The notes beneath the pieces were generated by a model. That model saw only the letters and a list, made by a program, of their open reading frames with translations, was not told where the DNA came from and did not search any database. From contig NZ_AP018178.1 of the NCBI RefSeq assembly GCF_002368195.1, positions 7,452,645 to 7,516,644 on the forward strand: a stretch of 64,000 nucleotides of DNA, written 5' to 3'. The position numbers and the translations under genes were made by a program. This stretch comes from Calothrix sp. NIES-2100 (GTDB lineage Bacteria > Cyanobacteriota > Cyanobacteriia > Cyanobacteriales > Nostocaceae). Shown one piece after another: positions 53,597 through 63,551 of the stretch (position 1 is its first letter; each line of letters opens with the position of its first letter).

Positions 53597-54846
53597 ATTT
53601 ATTTTATAGCCAATCAAAATTTAATTAGATTTTATCTATTATTTGTCTCATAAAGTATATAGGTTTAGATAAAAACTTGGGTGAGTAATTTCCTGTTTAG
53701 GGCTTTAGGGCATCAAAATTTATGCTTAGCCTCGAAGGTTATCCTGGATACTAACGTACTGTCTGCCCAATGTGAGGTAATTTTAGCTATGGGGTATAGA
53801 AGATTTTGTGCTGTCAAAGTATAATATATAACTGGTACTTAAATAAATTTACGACCATAACCTTGGCGACAGTTAACAGAAGAAATATAATTGATTTTTT
53901 TCGCTACATATGATATGATCACTTCCAAATAAAATAAATATCATCTATGTAAATATGCGGTAAATCGGGTATTTTTAATATCGATGAATTTGCGAAATCA
54001 TTCACTTTGATTAAGGTAATAAATTGTACAGTTATGTAATTAGCCAAGATAATTGTTTGCTATTGCAACCAACTATCAATTGGTTAACAATTAAAGTATT
54101 ATGAAGTACTATTACTAATTCATCTCACTCAGATGCCACAAAATTTTTGTTGGTAAATGAGTAAAGAGTATCTAGGTTAACTACTAAATTGGTTTGAGAA
54201 ATGGGAAACTATATTCTAGTGAATGTAGTCTATATACTTAATGGAAGGTAAGGTTAATAGTCCAAAAGTTGAAAATTTAACTTTTTCTTAAAAAAGAAAA
54301 ATTCACTGTCAACAGTACAATATACCTTGTTACCTACAAAACTGAATAATTCGTTAGATGCTTTTTGGTTCGATGTTACCCAATAGGCTAATTAATTAGC
54401 TTAATTCTTCAAGAAAACTAAGATATTGACAAGCCTAATTCAGTAAGGGTAGATACTTTGCTAAGTTATCAACTAATAAGCAACAGGTCTGAGCAAATTT
54501 AGTACTCATGCAAGCACAATTTTTCTCAGGTGCAGTAAATCACTTGATCTTGCTGTTTCCTAGTTTTAGCTATTAACTAAGCACAAATGCAATCCATCAT
54601 AATTTGGGATTGCTGAGTTGACATTAGTACCAAGTATCGTGTAAGTATCAATTTTCACGAAATCAGAGAAATTTGATTTCATCGGAATTTTTTACATCTA
54701 TATGACTAATTGCAAAATTTCTGTTAATCTTGATTCAATTTTTGAAGAATAACAGTAATTCTCACTGTATCTAATTGTGTAAAAAAAGTGTTATAACGTA
54801 CCGTCATGTACGTAATTGATGGTTCGACCCTTGAAGGAGCTATTAC
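53597..54846. other. 1.25-kb gene-free AT-rich region
   Basis: No ORF with coding character on either strand and no tRNA. Contains AT-rich tracts, AATTGGTTAACAATT (54075-54089, palindrome-like), AATTAATTAGCTTAATT near 54391-54407, and TTGACA at 54619. The distal end carries the deacetylase promoter region with the ACGTAC...GTACGT palindrome. Confidence 0.55.
54797..54813 (+). promoter_or_regulatory. Operator-like palindrome before the deacetylase
   Basis: CGTAC (54797-54801, preceded by A at 54796) and GTACG (54808-54812) flank six bases, about 35 bases before the start codon. Fits a transcription-factor site; the factor is unknown. The strong ribosome site AAGGAG follows before the GTG at 54847. 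Confidence 0.35.
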
Positions 54847-55755
54847 GTGGAAAATCATAAGTCGTTTTTTTGGTCACAAGGACTATTAATTGCACTAGTT
54901 GGCTTAGTGGGTAGTTTTAGTCTTGGCTTGATGATGCTTGTCAAACCAAATACCTCGGAAGCCCAGAGTCAGCAAAGTATAAATGAAATTACTACATCTG
55001 CTAAAGCCGGAACTCAGGCGCGGATTGAAAGCTTAAAGGCGATGATGCTCACAAGTTGGCAACAACAAGCGCAAGCAAAAGGTTTTGCTTATGCTTTACC
55101 AGCAAGCTTTCTGGGAGCTACCATTGATGCAGCAAAACTCAGTCCAGAAAAGAAAGTCATTGCGCTGACTTTTGATGACGGCCCTTGGCCTGAAAGCACT
55201 GCACAGGTGCTAAATATACTGAAAAAAAATGATATTAAAGCTACATTTTTTGTTGTTGGGCAGAACGTCAAAAATTATCCAGATTTGACGAAGCAAGTTG
55301 TGGCTGAAGGTCATACTATTGCCAACCATACTTGGCATCACTGGTATCATCACATGAATCCACAAGTAGCGGCTTATGAAATTGAGAATACAACAGACAT
55401 AATTTTTAAAACTACAGGTGTAAAAACAAACCTGTTTCGCCCACCTGGAGGCAACATGCATAATGGTGTAGCGGCTTACGCGAGAAATAGCAAGTACGCT
55501 ATTATCATGTGGTCTTCTGACTCTATTGATTACTCCCGCCCCGGTGTGCAACGGTTAGTCAAGAATGTATTTAGACAGGCACAACCAGGTGGTATTGTGC
55601 TGATGCATGATGGCGGCGGTAATCGGTCCCAAACGGTAGAAGCTTTACCCACTATTATTGAAAATTTTCGGAAGGAAGGCTACAGCTTTGTGACTGTTCC
55701 AGAACTTTTAGAAATGCAAGATAAAGAACAAAAGGTACTTGCAAATAAAAAATAA
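54847..55755 (+). CDS. NodB-type polysaccharide deacetylase, secreted/anchored
   Basis: 302 residues from GTG at 54847, with a strong ribosome site (AAGGAG, 7-base spacing). Residues about 10-32 are a signal anchor (GLLIALVGLVGSFSLGLMML). The NodB homology domain runs from about 98: IALTFDDGPWP (Asp-Asp metal/catalytic), HTIANHTWHHW (the H-x3-4-H metal pair), LFRPPGGNMHNG, IIMWSSDSIDYSRPG and GIVLMHDGGGNRSQT. It removes N-acetyl groups from a polysaccharide such as peptidoglycan, chitin-like or exopolysaccharide in the periplasm. The substrate is not determinable. Convergent with the glutamate synthase gene. Confidence 0.93.
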   Translation: MENHKSFFWSQGLLIALVGLVGSFSLGLMMLVKPNTSEAQSQQSINEITTSAKAGTQARIESLKAMMLTSWQQQAQAKGFAYALPASFLGATIDAAKLSPEKKVIALTFDDGPWPESTAQVLNILKKNDIKATFFVVGQNVKNYPDLTKQVVAEGHTIANHTWHHWYHHMNPQVAAYEIENTTDIIFKTTGVKTNLFRPPGGNMHNGVAAYARNSKYAIIMWSSDSIDYSRPGVQRLVKNVFRQAQPGGIVLMHDGGGNRSQTVEALPTIIENFRKEGYSFVTVPELLEMQDKEQKVLANKK

Positions 55756-55791
55756 TTCTCTAACAATCATTCATCATTGTTGTACAAAAAG

Positions 55792-55820
55792 ATCCCCGAC
55801 TTCTTATAGAAGTCGGGGAT
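55792..55820. terminator. Hairpin repeat (GATCCCCGACTTCT family), fourth copy
   Basis: ATCCCCGACTTCT (55792-55804) and AGAAGTCGGGGAT (55808-55820) enclose TAT. On the minus strand the stem is followed by CTTTTT, a good intrinsic terminator for glutamate synthase; it also lies after the deacetylase gene. Confidence 0.75.
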
Positions 55821-55855
55821 TTACAAATCAAATGGGACTGCTAGAAACTAAATGA

Positions 55856-58800
55856 CTAAACTGTACTCAACTGTTTAGTTTGGGGATTGGCTTCTGGACT
55901 GTCAGCCTCAGAAGGAGGTACTAATTGCCAGAATTTAGGTAAATATTCTTGCCAGTTTTGCAGAATTAACTTAGCTTTTGCTGAGCCAGTGCGATCGCAA
56001 TGTGTTTGAATTAATTCTTGCAGTTGTTTCTCACCGGCTTCGGAACTCACCCGTTGAATTTTGACAATGTCCTTGTTAACCAATTCCGGGAATAAACCAT
56101 CTTCATCCAAGAAGTAAGCTAGTCCCCCAGTCATCCCAGCGGCGACGTTGCGTCCAACTTTTCCGAGGACGACAATCACACCGCCAGTCATATATTCACA
56201 GCAGTGATCTCCAGCGCCTTCAATGACTGCTATTCCTTTGGAGTTACGCACAGCAAACCTTTCTCCGGCTAAACCGTTGGCGAATAACACCCCACCGGTA
56301 GCACCGTAGAGGCAGGTATTGCCAACGATGACATTTTGTGCAGGGTCATAGGTGGCACTCGCTGGGGGTTTGATGATAATTTCACCACCGTGCATTCCTT
56401 TACCTACATAGTCGTTGGCTTCTCCTTCCAACCGGAGAATCATTCCCGGAAGGTTGAATGCGCCAAAACTTTGCCCGACACTACCGAGTAAGTTGAGATG
56501 AATTTGTCCGGCGAAGCCACTATCACCATATTGAGAAGCGATCGCCCCGGCTAATCTTGCACCTACTGTTCTATCGGTGTTGACGATTTTTACAGTTTTC
56601 GCAATGGTAGATTGGTGACGGATCGCCGCTTGGATATCTGGATCGGCTAGTAATTGATCATCTATAACCGCACCGTTGCTGTGAACGTCTTCATGCACCA
56701 ACCAGCTACGATTTTCTTTGGTATCTGGTAGCTGAAGCAAGCAGTTAAGGTTGAGTGATTGAGTTTTGGTGATGTTGACATCCTCACGCAGTTTCAACAA
56801 ATCTGCACGTCCAACGACTTCCGATAGAGAACGGTAACCTAGTTTCGCCAACAGACTACGCACTTCTTCGGCTATAAAGTAGAAGAAGTTAACTACGTGT
56901 TCTGGCATACCTGTAAACCGCTTCCGCAGTTCTTCTTTTTGGGAAGCGACACCGACAGGACAGTTATTTGTATGGCAGATCCGCGCCATAATACAGCCTT
57001 CGGCAATCATGGCGATGGAACCAAAACCAAATTCTTCGCCACCCATCAATGCACCAATTAGCACATCCCAGCCACTTTTCAGTCCGCCATCTACACGCAG
57101 AATGACGCGATCGCGCAGGCTGTTTTGCATGAGGACACGATGCACTTCACTTAATCCGAGTTCCCACGGTGAACCAGCGTGTTTAATTGAACTCAGTGGT
57201 GACGCACCTGTACCGCCGTCATGTCCAGAAATCTGGATGATATCGGCGTTAGCTTTGGCTACCCCGGCGGCGATTGTCCCAATGCCAATTTCTGCCACTA
57301 GCTTCACAGATACCTGGGCTTTAGGGTTAATTTGATGCAGGTCAAAAATTAGCTGGGCGAGGTCTTCAATCGAGTAAATGTCATGGTGCGGAGGCGGGGA
57401 AATTAAAGTCACACCGGGCTTAGAACGCCGCAACATGGCAATGTACGGACTAACCTTGGGTCCTGGTAGTTGTCCACCTTCCCCTGGTTTAGCACCTTGA
57501 GCAATTTTGATTTCAATTTGTTTGGCGCTGGCTAAGTAACCAGGTGTTACACCAAATCTTCCCGATGCAACTTGCTTAATCGCACTTGAAGCGGTGTCAC
57601 CATTCCGCAATCCTTTGAGGTGGGGGAGGGTGGGTGAGTGACCAGATTCATCGACATCATTTAACACTTTATAACGGACTGGATCTTCACCACCTTCGCC
57701 GGAGTTAGATTTACCGCCAATCCGATTCATGGCGATCGCTAAAGTTTCGTGTGCTTCTCTTGACAAAGCACCCAAAGACATTCCCCCAGTACAGAAACGC
57801 TGGACAATATCGCTGATTGATTCTACTTCTTCTAATGGGATGGGAGTGCGATCGCTTTGGAAGTCTAACAAGTCACGCAAGGCGCTGACTGGGCGATTTT
57901 GCAGGTGTTGTTTGTAAACTTCGTAGTGGTCGTATTGCTTCCCATCTACAGCTTTATGCAGCGCTTTTGCCAGTTCGGGGCTATTCATGTGGTATTCGCC
58001 GCCGCGACGGTACTGGACAAAACCTAAGTTTTCTAATTTCTTGCTGGTTAGTTCTGGGAAAGCTTTGTGATGGAAGGAAAGTATCTCGGTTGCTAACTCA
58101 CTGATACTCAAGCCACCGATGCGGGAGGCTGTACCTTTGAATCCGAGTGCTAACAAATCGCCACCAATCCCGATGGCTTCAAAAATTTGTGCTGCTTGAT
58201 AGCTGGAAAGCAGAGAAATTCCCATTTTTGAGAGAATTTTTAGCAAACCAGATTCTACAGCTTTGCGATAGTTGGCTATAGCTTGTTCTTGGGTGATACT
58301 AGCAATTTGACCCCTGGTCATAAACTGCTGAGTCCTGGGATCTGACCACCAATCGCGCACAGTGTCTAAAGCCATATAGGGGCAAACTGCACCTGCACCA
58401 TAGCCAATCAGACAGCCAAAGTGATGGGTACTCCAACATTGGGCTGTATCGACAATCAGGGAGGCTTTCATCCGCAACCCTTCACTAATTAGGTGATGGT
58501 GGACTGCACCAACTGCCAACAATGGGGGAATATAGCTGTATTCTGTGCCTAAAGGTGAGCGATCGCTTAATATCAAAATCTTCGCACCCGCCCGCACTGA
58601 TTCAGCGGCTTTGGCTTGTAAAGATTCCACTGCTGCTTTCAAACCTTCTGGGCCTGTAGCAATTTCAAATAAAGTTGATAATTGGGCGGTAGCGAATCCT
58701 GAAAGTTTGATTGCTTCTAATTCTGTCTCGGTCAGTACTGGCGAATCGAGTTTGATTCTCTTGGCATATTCGGGCTTCACTTCTAATAAGTTACCGCGTT

Positions 58801-60556
58801 CGCCTAGTTCGACCTTCAGAGACATAACTAACTTTTCTCTTAAGGGGTCGATGGCTGGGTTTGTTACTTGAGCAAAGCGCTGTTTGAAATAGTCATACAG
58901 CAAGTGGGGTTTTTCTGACAACACCGCTAGGGGAATATCATCGCCCATACAGAAGGTTGGTTCAGTTCCTTGCATCGCCATTGGCTGAATTACCATGTCC
59001 ACATCTTCTGTGGTGTAGCCAAAAGCCACTTGATGTTGCAGCAAGGTTTGTCTGTCAATTTTCTCTGTAGTTAGGTGTCCGTTGTTAGTTGCCGAATACC
59101 CATTACCGTTGGTGTTGCTTGCCCCATTTCCATTCCCGTTACTGGTGGCAGAATGACCATTTACCAAGTCTTTCAATTCTTGGCGATGCTTTTGCAACCA
59201 TTCCCCATAGGGGTACTGCTTGGCAATGCGCTGTTTAATTTCCCAATTTTTTAGTACTTCGTTGGTAGTTAAATCTACGGCGATCATTTGCCCAGGGCCA
59301 AGTCTACCTTTTTCCACGATGTTAGCTTCTGGGATGTCTACTACACCTGCTTCGGAAGCAACGACGATGTAGTCGTCTTTGGTGATGGCGTAACGAGCTG
59401 GTCTTAAGCCATTACGATCTAATGTTGCACCAACTCTTAGCCCATCACTAAATACCAACAGTGCTGGGCCGTCCCACGCTTCTTGCAAACCGCTGTAATA
59501 TTCGTAAAAATCGGTAATTTCCGGATAGTTCTTTAAGGAAGGCTGATTTTGATAAGCTTCGGGAACCAGCATCATCAAGCCTTCTAAAGGACTGCGTCCA
59601 GAACGCACCAATAGTTCGAGAACGTTATCTAGGGTAGCTGAGTCGCTATTGTCAATGTGGACTAATGGCTTGAGTTCGTCAATGCGATCGCCCCATACTG
59701 GATTAGCTAGGCTAGCTTCCCGTGCCATCATCCAGTTAATATTTCCTAACAAAGTGTTGATTTCGCCGTTATGTCCCAACAACCGCATCGGTTGGGCTAA
59801 AGGCCACTTGGGCATAGTGTTAGTACTAAACCGGCGATGATAAACAGCAAAGGCACTTTTGTAAGCAGGATTTTTTAAATCTTGATAAAACTCTCCCAAC
59901 ACCGCAGAACGCACCATGCCTTTATAGACAATTGTCCGGCTCGACAAGGAGCAAGTGTAAAAGTCCTCGGAGATATTTTTTGCAGCTTTAAAAATCCGAC
60001 GGCGGGTAATATACAGTTCCCGTTCTAGTTCTTCACCGCTTTTGGCAGAAGATAAAAAGACTTGTTCGATTTGGGGTTGATTATATGCAGCTTGTATCCC
60101 TAATGAATCGGGCTTTACGGGGACTACTCGCCAACCCAGTACAGTGAATTTTTCCTCAGCCGCTATTTGCTCAACCATTTCCCGCGATTTTTGCGCTGCT
60201 TGGGTATCTTGCGGTAAGAAAATCATGCCTACAGCCAAATTTTTCGGGGATGACGATTCTCTAGCCCTTTGGATATAGTCTTCTTGGAACAACTCCCAAG
60301 GTATAGCTGTCAATATCCCTGCACCATCACCCGAATCTTGGTCAGCACTACAACCACCCCGGTGTTCTAAGCAAGTCAAAGCCGCTAAAGCTTTGTCTAC
60401 AATTTCATGGCTGGCAGAATTCTGGCGATGGGCAATAAACCCTACACCACAAGCATCTCGTTCTTCAACTAACCATCTTTGCCCCTCGTAGCTATCCCTT
60501 GAGTCAGTATCTGAAAATGACATTTTCTGCACTTGGTTCCTTGGTTTATTATTCAT
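55856..60556 (-). CDS. Glutamate synthase (GOGAT), large single-subunit, ferredoxin-dependent type
   Basis: 1566 residues. After a 35-residue leader, CGVGFIAHR begins with the catalytic Cys of the Ntn-type glutaminase. LEHRGGCSADQDSGDGAGIL follows. The synthase domain has GGKSNSGEGGEDP, ASGRFGVTPGYLASAKQIEI and the 3Fe-4S cysteines in GCIMARICHTNNCPVG (about residue 1185-1200). The C-terminal beta-helix (GGEIIIKPPASATYDPAQN, GGVIVVLGKVGRNVAAGM) is complete. It makes two glutamates from glutamine and 2-oxoglutarate. No small NADPH subunit (GltD) is adjacent, favouring the ferredoxin enzyme (glsF/gltS), but this is inferred. Residues about 465-495 are an Asn/Gly/Ser/Thr low-complexity insert. 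AGGA before the ATG supports the start. Confidence 0.96.
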   Translation of the reverse strand: MNNKPRNQVQKMSFSDTDSRDSYEGQRWLVEERDACGVGFIAHRQNSASHEIVDKALAALTCLEHRGGCSADQDSGDGAGILTAIPWELFQEDYIQRARESSSPKNLAVGMIFLPQDTQAAQKSREMVEQIAAEEKFTVLGWRVVPVKPDSLGIQAAYNQPQIEQVFLSSAKSGEELERELYITRRRIFKAAKNISEDFYTCSLSSRTIVYKGMVRSAVLGEFYQDLKNPAYKSAFAVYHRRFSTNTMPKWPLAQPMRLLGHNGEINTLLGNINWMMAREASLANPVWGDRIDELKPLVHIDNSDSATLDNVLELLVRSGRSPLEGLMMLVPEAYQNQPSLKNYPEITDFYEYYSGLQEAWDGPALLVFSDGLRVGATLDRNGLRPARYAITKDDYIVVASEAGVVDIPEANIVEKGRLGPGQMIAVDLTTNEVLKNWEIKQRIAKQYPYGEWLQKHRQELKDLVNGHSATSNGNGNGASNTNGNGYSATNNGHLTTEKIDRQTLLQHQVAFGYTTEDVDMVIQPMAMQGTEPTFCMGDDIPLAVLSEKPHLLYDYFKQRFAQVTNPAIDPLREKLVMSLKVELGERGNLLEVKPEYAKRIKLDSPVLTETELEAIKLSGFATAQLSTLFEIATGPEGLKAAVESLQAKAAESVRAGAKILILSDRSPLGTEYSYIPPLLAVGAVHHHLISEGLRMKASLIVDTAQCWSTHHFGCLIGYGAGAVCPYMALDTVRDWWSDPRTQQFMTRGQIASITQEQAIANYRKAVESGLLKILSKMGISLLSSYQAAQIFEAIGIGGDLLALGFKGTASRIGGLSISELATEILSFHHKAFPELTSKKLENLGFVQYRRGGEYHMNSPELAKALHKAVDGKQYDHYEVYKQHLQNRPVSALRDLLDFQSDRTPIPLEEVESISDIVQRFCTGGMSLGALSREAHETLAIAMNRIGGKSNSGEGGEDPVRYKVLNDVDESGHSPTLPHLKGLRNGDTASSAIKQVASGRFGVTPGYLASAKQIEIKIAQGAKPGEGGQLPGPKVSPYIAMLRRSKPGVTLISPPPHHDIYSIEDLAQLIFDLHQINPKAQVSVKLVAEIGIGTIAAGVAKANADIIQISGHDGGTGASPLSSIKHAGSPWELGLSEVHRVLMQNSLRDRVILRVDGGLKSGWDVLIGALMGGEEFGFGSIAMIAEGCIMARICHTNNCPVGVASQKEELRKRFTGMPEHVVNFFYFIAEEVRSLLAKLGYRSLSEVVGRADLLKLREDVNITKTQSLNLNCLLQLPDTKENRSWLVHEDVHSNGAVIDDQLLADPDIQAAIRHQSTIAKTVKIVNTDRTVGARLAGAIASQYGDSGFAGQIHLNLLGSVGQSFGAFNLPGMILRLEGEANDYVGKGMHGGEIIIKPPASATYDPAQNVIVGNTCLYGATGGVLFANGLAGERFAVRNSKGIAVIEGAGDHCCEYMTGGVIVVLGKVGRNVAAGMTGGLAYFLDEDGLFPELVNKDIVKIQRVSSEAGEKQLQELIQTHCDRTGSAKAKLILQNWQEYLPKFWQLVPPSEADSPEANPQTKQLSTV

Positions 60557-61278
60557 AGCCTGTTCCTGAAATGCTGAGTTACGAATTTTGCCGCTTGCTT
60601 GTGAAAAAATTTCTCAGATTGAGTTATGGAGAAAACTAGAATCACCGAAATTTAGGGAAAAAAAATTTTAACTTCGGTTTTACGTTTTCATTCCCCGTGT
60701 TAAAATAATGACGATATTTTCTTATGTGTTTATGCTGAGTTAGACAAATTACTTTTGCCCTTGTAACTTTTTATTTATTTCTTGTAGCTAAGTATTTTCT
60801 CAATTTTCCCCGGTGAGAGCTATTTTTCCAGGTAAAGCTAATTATAAGCAACCTGAAACAAAAGTTGCCGAAGTTACCTGAATGAGGTAATAAAATTCAG
60901 CCTATTACACTATATGCCCATTTGACAATTCCTAAATATTGCTCTTGTTATCTAGATTTTGTTGATTTTATTGATTGCCACTGGCGTTACTACTAGCTAT
61001 ACCTCACTTAAGCAGCGACGGTAGCAAACATCGGTGAGGAGGGAATATTTTATTCCAGCATTAATTACCAAGACTACCATCTTGGGGTACTGGAAGTGCC
61101 AGTTAAAACACTGGTTGCAGTAGTTTTATAAAGAAATGCTTGTTTGTTTCTACAAGAGATAGCAAGCCATTTTATATATTATCACATGCCCTCAAGGCTA
61201 AGATAGTTATTTTTTAAGAATTTTGCATCATCAGCAAACCTAGATCTTGGGTTACAGCTTTCCAAAGTACCTCGTCTC
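60557..61278. other. Divergent 720-bp intergenic region
   Basis: Between glutamate synthase and the phosphodiester-glycosidase gene. AT-rich near the GOGAT side; no RNA gene or heptamer array. It must hold the nitrogen-responsive promoter of GOGAT, but I cannot point to an exact GTA-N8-TAC NtcA site. Confidence 0.45.
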
Positions 61279-63267
61279 ATGATGAAAATGCCGAATTGCG
61301 ATCGCCAAAAATACCGCACTGCTCTTATCAATCAGGGTTATAGCCGACTGTTTTGGCTGAATATTTCGCCAATTATGGCTACAGTGCTGTGTTTATATAC
61401 TACCAGTACTACTAACGCCCAGCAGTTACCCACACCATTACCCACACCAACCTTAGAGCCAGAACAGTCTACAGTTCCCGCATTTAGGGGAATAACCTCT
61501 GGTAATCAAATTTTGCTCAATGGTCGTACTCTATCAGGAGCTTGGTTGCAGCGACCCTTAAGTGCGGATCAACCAACAATTCATCTGAGTGACGGCGCAC
61601 TCAGGCAATTAATCGGAGTAGATTTATTAAACACCAACAATCCTGCCCAACAACCAATTGAGTGGTTTTCGCCAAGTACAACAGCAATGTTTTTAGGCGC
61701 TTGGCTGCAAAGAGGATACCGCTATTTAGATATTACAAATTTTGCCCAATCAGCAGGATGGCAGATCAAAGCCAATGGCAACATTTTAGAGATTTCCACC
61801 CCAGTTACAAAAGTTACAGAGATTACTCAGAATCAAGAAAGTTTTGGCGATCGCATATTACTAGATTTAGACCGCCCAACACCTTGGCAAGTGTCACAAG
61901 AATTACCCGTCAAAAGTCCCCAAGACCCTGACACCCCAACTCTTAAACCTGCGAAAATACCCAATAGAATCTGGAAAATTAGCATAGATGGCATAGCTGA
62001 CCCAGCTTTAATCCAACGGTATACTCCGCTACCACCAGCACCTTTACCAGTGCCAATACCAAATTTGCTCAAACAGTTATTACCTGCACCAGAACCATTA
62101 ATTAAGCAAGTCGAGGTAGTCAACAACCAAACAGTGATGAGTTTGAGCATTCCTTTTGGGATGTCTCCGCGAATTAGTACTCTAGCTAACCCCAATCGCC
62201 TCATCATCGATGTTAGACCTGATGCGTTGGTAGCAAAAGATATTACCTGGGCTAGAGGATTGCGCTGGCGGCAGCAGTTGGTAAATTTAGGCACAGAAAA
62301 CTTTCCGATTGTCTGGCTAGAAATTAATCCCCGTGCCTTTGGGTTAAAGCTGAAACCGATGCGGAGTAATCCTAATGCTGTAGGAGGGACTGCTCCATTA
62401 ATGCAACTAGCACCTAAGTACTCAGCAGCAGCAGCAATTAATGGTGGTTATTTTAACCGCAATAATCGCTTGCCTTTAGGTGCAATTCGTCAGGATGGTC
62501 AATGGGTATCAGGGCCGATATTAAACCGAGGAGCGATCGCTTGGAACGATTCAGGACAATTTTACTTTGATCGTTTGAGCTTACAAGAAACTTTAGTTGC
62601 TGCCAATAATGTGCGTTCGCCAATTCTCTTTCTTAACAGTGCCTATGTCCAGAGTGGTATTGCCCGTTACACCGCCCTTTGGGGGATCTCTTACACCCCC
62701 CTCTCAGATAACGAAATCATCTTGACAGTCCAGAAAGAGCAAGTTATCAATCAACTACCTGGTGGTAAAGCTGGGCAAACCAACTTTCCTATTCCTCCTG
62801 ATGGCTACCTTCTAATTTTCCGAGGTAACGCTGTCAATACTGCTGCCCAATTACCTATAGGTACAACACTGAGTATTACCAGCACCACCACTTCTAATGA
62901 CTTTAGTCGTTATCCCAACATCATTGGTGCAGGGCCACTATTGATCAAAAATCGTCAAATTGTCCTCGATGCTAAAGGCGAAAAATTCAGTGATGCCTTT
63001 ATTGCCGAAAAAGCCATTCGCAGTGGCATTTGCACAAATACTACAGGTCATTTGATGATTGCCGCTGTACATAATCGTGCCGGCGGCCCCGGCCCCACCT
63101 TAGCGGAACATGCCCAGCTAATGCAACTTCTAGGATGTGTAGATGCTCTCAATTTAGACGGTGGCAGTTCCACCAGTCTTTACCTAGGAGGGCAATTGCT
63201 TGATCGTTCCCCTAGTACTGCTGCCCGTGTCCATAATGGCATTGGTATTTTCTTGGAACAAAAGTAA
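61279..63267 (+). CDS. Phosphodiester glycosidase (NAGPA-like) domain protein with N-terminal AMIN-like region
   Basis: 662 residues. A signal-like N-terminus (about 20-47, LFWLNISPIMATVLCLYTTS, cleaved near NAQQ) is followed by a Pro-rich spacer. Residues about 60-200 contain copper-amine-oxidase-N-like strands (GNQILLNGRTLSGAWLQRPL, LGAWLQRGYRYLDITNFAQS). Residues about 260-360 have an AMIN-like strand pattern ending in NPNRLIIDVRP. The C-terminal domain (about 380-662) is of the phosphodiester-glycosidase/DUF2233 family: AAAINGGYFNRNNRLPLGAI, NLDGGSSTSLYLGGQLL, VHNGIGIFLEQK. Such domains remove GlcNAc from phosphodiester-linked glycans or bind cell-wall glycans. Periplasmic location and a cell-wall-polysaccharide role are inferred. 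Confidence 0.88.
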   Translation: MMKMPNCDRQKYRTALINQGYSRLFWLNISPIMATVLCLYTTSTTNAQQLPTPLPTPTLEPEQSTVPAFRGITSGNQILLNGRTLSGAWLQRPLSADQPTIHLSDGALRQLIGVDLLNTNNPAQQPIEWFSPSTTAMFLGAWLQRGYRYLDITNFAQSAGWQIKANGNILEISTPVTKVTEITQNQESFGDRILLDLDRPTPWQVSQELPVKSPQDPDTPTLKPAKIPNRIWKISIDGIADPALIQRYTPLPPAPLPVPIPNLLKQLLPAPEPLIKQVEVVNNQTVMSLSIPFGMSPRISTLANPNRLIIDVRPDALVAKDITWARGLRWRQQLVNLGTENFPIVWLEINPRAFGLKLKPMRSNPNAVGGTAPLMQLAPKYSAAAAINGGYFNRNNRLPLGAIRQDGQWVSGPILNRGAIAWNDSGQFYFDRLSLQETLVAANNVRSPILFLNSAYVQSGIARYTALWGISYTPLSDNEIILTVQKEQVINQLPGGKAGQTNFPIPPDGYLLIFRGNAVNTAAQLPIGTTLSITSTTTSNDFSRYPNIIGAGPLLIKNRQIVLDAKGEKFSDAFIAEKAIRSGICTNTTGHLMIAAVHNRAGGPGPTLAEHAQLMQLLGCVDALNLDGGSSTSLYLGGQLLDRSPSTAARVHNGIGIFLEQK

Positions 63268-63270
63268 TAA

Positions 63271-63320
63271 ATTTGTCATTTGTCATTTGTCAATGGTCAT
63301 TTGTCTCCTTTGTCTCCCTT
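63271..63320. repeat. STRR array
   Basis: ATTTGTC units (ATTTGTCATTTGTCATTTGT, CAATGGTCATTTGTCTCC) directly after the phosphodiester-glycosidase gene. Confidence 0.75.
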
Positions 63321-63551
63321 ATCCCCAGCCCCTTTTTAAAGTTAAGAATAAGCTGGGATTTTGATTGATGAAGAATTGGTATAGAAGCAGTAGTTTAACT
63401 AGAGGTCTTTTACACCAATAGAAGTTTGTTTTGCTATTGTGGGCAAGGTGCGATTCAATTCTTGATTTTCGCTACTGCACGCTAACGCCAGAATTCTCAT
63501 CAATGGTTCTTAGAGTACAGACTGTTTGTAATGTCTTTCAATGAGGTTACT

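Noticed and set aside
60557..61278. NtcA site upstream of glutamate synthase
   Set aside because: I looked for GTA-N8-TAC at a suitable distance and found no convincing match by eye.
61833..62294. 153-residue minus-strand ORF
   Set aside because: Antisense shadow of the phosphodiester-glycosidase gene.
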